Of a stretch of DNA of 64,000 nt, positions 58,968-64,000 are shown piece after piece. Source of the DNA: Metallyticus violacea (lineage: Eukaryota; Arthropoda; Insecta; Mantodea; Metallyticidae); assembly GCA_030762175.1 (NCBI GenBank), contig CM060838.1, forward strand, positions 21,868,501-21,932,500, in the 5' to 3' direction. How positions within the stretch are numbered: the first letter of the stretch is position 1; every line of letters begins with the position of its first letter. The position numbers and the translations under genes were made by a program. The notes below the pieces were generated by a model, which worked only from the letters and a program-made list of their open reading frames with translations, had not been told where the DNA came from and did no database searches.

Positions 58968-59262
58968 GTTGATTGATTTATTTATTTATGGACGCTCTTT
59001 AACATCTCAGGTCATCAGCGTCCCATTCAATTCAGGGCGTGAAACGGCCGACAAATTTTGCTCAGAGGCCTCTCTTTCAGGCTTGAGGTTCTTTTTCATG
59101 CCCGAAATGTACGACACGGGACCCACGGCTTTACTTCCCTTCCGAAGGAAGCCATACTTAGTATTTTTACGCCCGAAAAACTCCATCGGTCATGGCCGGG
59201 TTTGAACCCGCGTTCTTGGGTGTAGGAGGCAAGTATGGTAACCACTACACCACCAGGACCGA
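58968..59262 (-). mobile_element. SINE family B, copy 8 (full length)
   Basis: Minus strand: gtcggtcctggtggtgtagt head, box B gcgggttcaaacccggcc, acceptor half catgaccgatgg, complete body including cacgccctgaattgaatggg, terminal stem ggacgct...agcgtcc and tail ataaataaatcaatcaacc. The tail continues into the compound microsatellite. Confidence 0.94.
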
Positions 59263-60009
59263 CTTGCTACGTTTATCACATACTCGTAATTCCCAATATA
59301 ATCATTTGCAAACAAATACTAAAGTACAAAATTTCTTCTTTAACAGCTACTTTAAATGCTGTGCCTTAAATATTAAATGCTGATATTTTGGCTTATTAAT
59401 ACACCTTCTTGCCGAATAAATTTATAACAACGGTACCATAAGCCAATATAATGCTATAAACTTTAAATGTATTTTTAAATGTATTTATAAACTGTTTTAT
59501 AAATACATTTGAACTAAATCACTGGGAGTAAGTTTACGAAGGATGCCCCGCGCCTAACAATTTTTTAGAATTGAAGATCCAAAAGCTTCTGCACACCACC
59601 CTGGCCGAGGTCTCCTTCTGTCTGTCCGAAGAAGAAAATTGAAATGAATTGAAGTGCGCACCCAACATGAGTTTCCCCTGATTTCATGGACTTATGATCT
59701 GCCTGATTTGCCTGGCACAATGGCTAATAAGCCTGCTCATCACACCATGATTGCATAAGAGTGAGGAAAGAGGAGGACTAATGTGTCAGAAAGAAAGGCA
59801 AGTGTGACTTAATTGGAGTCAGAAAATTTGAATCTAAAGCAAAATAACCACTAACGACATTAAACGCAAGAAATAAAATAATTTATATTAATGGTTGTTA
59901 AGTGTGGATAAAATTTACAGCAAGCGCTGATAATTATGACAATGGAATTATTACGAAGGATAATAGCAATTTAAAAATCAGATAAAATTATAAATTAATA
60001 AATAATTAA
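59263..60009. other. unassigned DNA
   Basis: 59540-59790 is less AT-rich. No gene is recognised. Confidence 0.5.
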
Positions 60010-60250
60010 AGTAGATGAAGGTTTGGCTATTGCAGATAAAGTAAGGAATTGATATACCATGGACATGTTCTAGCATGGAAGAAGAAAGATTACCAAAAAT
60101 GGAAACAAATAGGTGAACGACGTGATAAGATACAGAAAAAAACCAAGAAATGCATCCATCATGGTGTGATGGATGGAATAAAATGTCGTGGAATGCAAAT
60201 TGAACAATGATACAGGATGGAGTTTGGTATGGTACATTTTTATTAGAAAA
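60010..60250 (+). pseudogene. LINE polymerase extreme C-terminal relic
   Basis: Across frame changes the plus strand reads AIADKVRN (about 60030), YHGHVL (60057-60075) and EEERLPKME (about 60080-60105). A basic stretch and a W.DG.K-like end follow (about 60165-60195). This follows the R..WYGHV.RM.EERIPK motif common at the end of many non-LTR retrotransposon polymerases. Several stops are present and no reverse transcriptase domain lies upstream in the window. Confidence 0.45.
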
Positions 60251-63200
60251 ACCCTTTCCCTTTCTAATTTTTTCGCCTTCTAGGTTTACAGAAGGATTGA
60301 TTCCGGAAAATTCAAATATCTATTTAACTGAATAGAACAATACTGTTTATAAATTAGCGTCTGATAATTTAAAAAAAAAACTCTAATATTTAATAAAGAC
60401 CTTTTTCGCACATTTCACTCATCAATCGCGATATTTTTATAATTTTTCAAATTATTTTTGTAGTAGTATATACCTCTGTAAACTTTATAACAAAATTCTC
60501 GTGGTATGAAATTACTCTTCACGGTATTTTTATACAGGGTGTTTTATAATATAGAGAAAGACTATTTGTTCGCAAACTTTGAGTATATTTACCAAGGTGA
60601 AATAAATTAATATTTGTTATTAATAATGTAAATTCAACATTTTGGTTTCCATCGATTTTCTTTAAGGTAAGCGTTTATCATACTCTTCTGCTTCCCCCAC
60701 GTGCACAAAATTGTTCCTGTTCTGTTAAATTTTCCAACTGCTCCTAAACTATGATGCGGTTGCTATGGCTAAAGTTGACGTTTTATTGATCTTCTCAGGC
60801 TTCAACAAACTCCATGAAATATAGAAAACTTTGAATTTATAGATATACAGTGGCAAGGCTGGGACATGGGGTATTTAAATTAATAAAAAATCTAAATTAT
60901 GCTAGATAATCCACGAAAACAGCTCTATAATCTATCATAACATTTTTCATATTAAGATTCATGGCATAGTGACTATCAGTAATTAAAGTAATAATTAAAT
61001 TCAATGACATGCATTATTATTTCCCAAATATGTTTGTATAAATATTTATTCTCTTGTTATTTTTCAGCCACTCCTAAAATGAATTCTTGACATTTTATTA
61101 AACCTTTTACCGTATCTTTATCTATAATCCTAGGAATATATCGCGCCGTTCCTCCGTAGTTGGTATTGCGTAAAATAGAAGAAAAGAAGTTATAAATTAA
61201 CAATTACCAATCTATCATAAGGTCTGCAGTCCTGCTTAAACTAAAATCAGATCTTAAAAATGAGTTTTAAGAATATTAAGTCGTAGTAAATGGTATTTAA
61301 TGACAAAATAAAAGAATTACATTGTTCCACATTACCGCAATATATCAAAATAACGAAATACTGTAGGTATTTTAAATGAATATCGTATGCATTCCGGTCC
61401 TCCTGTTGAGCTTCAGATTCTATGAAATCCCAGATTAGAGACATAATCAACTGGACTGAGGTGACGAAACAGTAACGAAAACTCCATGAAAGACCTCCCT
61501 CACCTCTCTCTGACAGTGATATGGAAAATCAATACTCTGCTTGCACAATGCAAGTTGAACCTTTGACTCCATTATTGATGATCGACTGTATACGTCATAG
61601 ATAGCCCACTAGTTCACATAAGAAAATATTTCATTTGGTCAATAAAAACAAACACTTGTAAACGAGGGCAGTAATTATTTGTAGGCTTAGTCTTACAACC
61701 TTAATGGCTGCTTCACCTCTGTCAGTATATGAATACAAAATATGTTCACGCCTGTATGCAAGTGTGCGTCTCAGTGTTTAAAGTACGTACATCTGTAACT
61801 GAAATATAACCAAAGATTTTTATATAATTTTATTCATAATGTATTACTATATTTTTCTCTCTAAGTTACCTGGTGTTGCGCTATATTTTCAATAAGTAGC
61901 ATTATATTTAGTTGCTTTCCTAATTTAGCTCTCAGTGTTGCTGACTGTGACTTGGGGATTCCTAGTTCGAGACCTACTCGAAAATTTTCTGAGTTAGGTA
62001 AATCTGGTACTTTTGAAGATAAATATGGAGCTGTGTTATAGGGAGATGTCGTCCTTTCGATCTGTAAGGTCGCACAATGGCGTTTGGCGGGATGCGGTTG
62101 TTGATGAAATGCCCCGCTGCCAACGAAGTTGTGCGCAACGGAGGTAAAGGACCCAGCTGGCCCAGGCCCTCCGATTCGTGGCGCAATGAAGCGTTCTATA
62201 TAGATGTATTATTAAAAGCTTTGGCACGGGTAGGAGTGCTGGTTGTATGTAATGGTGTATTATTGATTTCTTCCTTCGAGAACTGCTACAATTATTTGAA
62301 TTGTAAATCTGTGATACCATTGTGATATCATTCTTATTTTTGGTGAGAAGTAACCAGCTGCAACCGAAAGGATGTACTAAGTGTTATAGCTGTTGTATAC
62401 TTTATTTATTGCTTTACTAATTTCATTAAGATGTATTTTGTAGGTATATGCAGAATGCTTTAAGAAGTGAAATTAAATACTGAAATGATGACATTCTAGT
62501 GCTGAGTTCTTTATGGAGTTTATCGCGAATTAATCTAGAAATACTTTCTTGCATTTGTACTCTTATTAATACTAGTTTAACTTTCCACAAAAGCGTATGC
62601 AGTTTGTAAGTAAATTAGCTTTCAAACTCATAGATCTTGTTTTGTATATCAGGAATGAATTTACTGATTTGGCAAATTGCTATATTTTAGTTTCATATTT
62701 ATAATTAAAACAAACATTGGCCTTTCCTTATTTTTTACTTTTAGTGTAGCTTCATATGATGAAGATGATAATAGTTTTTTTTTAAGAAAATAATTATACA
62801 ATACAATGTATTTTTTGTACAAATTACTACAGCAGCTCAGTGACGACGTTCATTAAATAAATATCATCTTAATTACACAAGTGGAATTGCTATTTTAAAT
62901 GAAATAATTAATACAGAAGTAACATTATAGAGAAGTTTAGGCTCTTTTAAACGTTAAAATTAACTAATAAAATATGCCAAATTATGAATATAAAATATCG
63001 CTTTGATTAGCTAATGTAATGCTCTCTCGAACGATATCATAAAATAATTGACACAGATAAACTCTACTCCCTTGTACCCTTCCGGCACTCCAGGAGTTAA
63101 TCTGGAAATTATGCTTTAAATACGTGCAATGTGCCAGCCTTGACCTGGCACGAAAGGCAGTGTCTGCCTGCACAGCGTAAGGAGTGTGTATAATTTATGA

Positions 63201-63381
63201 TGCTGTTGTGATATTTTCATTCCGTAATGCCGTGCATAAATTTATACATTTCTCCGCAATTTGTTCCAAAGAAAGTGTCCACTTTTGGCAGTAATAACAG
63301 TAGGGATAGGGAGATATTTTATTTATATTTATGCGGTGTCATTGCACGATGGTTCTAATCTGAACCGTGGCTACTGACATG
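60251..63381. other. mostly AT-rich DNA without recognisable genes
   Basis: An acagggtgttttataat string at 60534 resembles a TA-flanked transposon end, but no partner end is visible. 62040-62190 is a GC-richer patch with open frames on both strands and no recognised domain. 61940-61985 has a weak box B-like string (tagttcgagacc). Confidence 0.5.
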
Positions 63382-64000
63382 CGAGGGTAGGTCCATAAGT
63401 TTCCGGCCTCGCTGATAAGGAGTATCACAAACCGTTATTTGGTGTTATACCTTAGCTGTTAAATTAATAATTGCAGCTGTAACTTCCGCTCCACTGTGTT
63501 AAGTTGCTCAGATATAGATGCATAAAGAAGGCTATGTGTAGAAGATCGTGACATGTTAAAAAGCTGTTATTAAGTTCTTTACGAAGAAGGACTTATCCAA
63601 AAGAAATTAAGCGATTGGAAGGTGTATATGGGGAAGCATCCACCTCATATTCCATCTTAAAAGAATGGGCCAAGTTTTTTCGAATGTGTCGAGAAAGCAT
63701 TGAAGACGAAGAGCGTGCAGGTCGGCCCTTGGAGGTGCTCACTCCTGAAAACATCGCTCTTGTGGAAGGAGAAATTATGGAAGACCGGTGGTTCAAAGTT
63801 ACAGGAATAGCAGCAAGATTGGGCCTTTCTAAAGCCCCAGTCCTTCATGAACATTTAAACATGAATAAGGTTAGTGCAAGATGGGTGCCTAGACTGTTTT
63901 CATCAGTCCAAAGGCAGCAGCGAGTTATCTGTTGTCAACCATTTTTGGAGCTCTACCGTGACAACAAGAAAGAAATTCTGCGAACTATTGTTACAGGAAA
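63382..64000 (+). mobile_element. mariner element running off the window (same family as 31220)
   Basis: The left end cgagggtaggtccataagtt then tccggcctcgct matches 31220-31250. The transposase frame is open from about 63596 to the end of the window, over 130 codons. It reads VYGEASTSYSILKEW, FRMCRESIEDEERAGRPLEV, GIAARLGLSKAPVL (second helix-turn-helix), NMNKVSARWVPRLFSSV and RTIVTG at the edge, just before the expected first catalytic Asp. One frameshift near 63593 separates it from the N-terminus (about 63560). An in-frame 9-base deletion at about 63847 removes three residues relative to the 31 kb copy. Whether the catalytic half is intact cannot be seen. Confidence 0.9.

Noticed and set aside
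60534..60660. Transposon end acagggtgttttataat
   Set aside because: No matching inverted end or target duplication found within 1 kb.
1..64000. CRISPR array, operon, phage or bacterial island
   Set aside because: No regularly spaced short repeats, no dense long reading frames and no ribosome binding sites; all mobile elements are of eukaryotic type.

Overview
The window looks like intergenic DNA from a large, repeat-rich arthropod genome, most likely an insect. It is clearly A+T-rich by eye. It has no operons, ribosome binding sites or long intact reading frames. It is full of relics of eukaryotic mobile elements: tRNA-derived SINEs, mariner, hAT and pogo-like DNA transposons, TA-flanked short elements, non-LTR retrotransposons and di/trinucleotide microsatellites. 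That mix fits a big insect genome (cockroach, termite and orthopteran genomes are of this kind), but the species cannot be fixed from the sequence alone. I found no host protein-coding gene that I can name, no rRNA, no functional tRNA and no CRISPR array.

Layout. 0-3 kb: a TATG/AT microsatellite, a SINE of family A, a minus-strand mariner N-terminal fragment, and a full-length but decayed mariner with both terminal inverted repeats (1498-2444). 5-7.3 kb: a tRNA-like SINE relic and a hAT relic (6096-7291) with another repeat nested in it. 8.5-9.1 kb: three diverged tandem units of about 180 bp. 12-16.5 kb: SINE copies of families C, A and B, and a minus-strand non-LTR reverse transcriptase relic. 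19-24 kb is the most structured part: a 513-bp SINE C with a target duplication, an 80-bp near-perfect hairpin, a 640-bp long inverted repeat ending near a Tc1-like terminus, a mariner C-terminal relic and a 655-bp internally deleted element with TA duplications. 28-36 kb: SINEs B, C and A, a mariner (31220-31895) and the 3' half of a jockey/CR1-type LINE (34215-35324). 39-43 kb: a second reverse transcriptase relic and an LTR-like segment. 45-54 kb: two SINE A and two SINE B copies, a SINE C, a long ACT microsatellite, a possible terminal coding exon (48203-48501), a pogo-like acidic C-terminus (51749-51882), a 122-bp MITE and another SINE A. 58.9-64 kb: SINE B with a compound microsatellite tail, a LINE C-terminal relic, and a second mariner of the same family as that at 31 kb, open to the window edge.

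The elements do not form a pathway; they are a layered fossil record. Three SINE families (A, B, C) have separate tRNA-like heads and different bodies. Exact or near-exact target duplications around 46619-46899 (A), 49946-50243 (B) and 19668-20180 (C) show insertion by target-primed reverse transcription, using machinery like the LINE relics seen here. The least expected signals are the two adjacent large inverted repeats at 21.1-22.0 kb and a terminal stem in SINE B that shows a compensatory change between copies.
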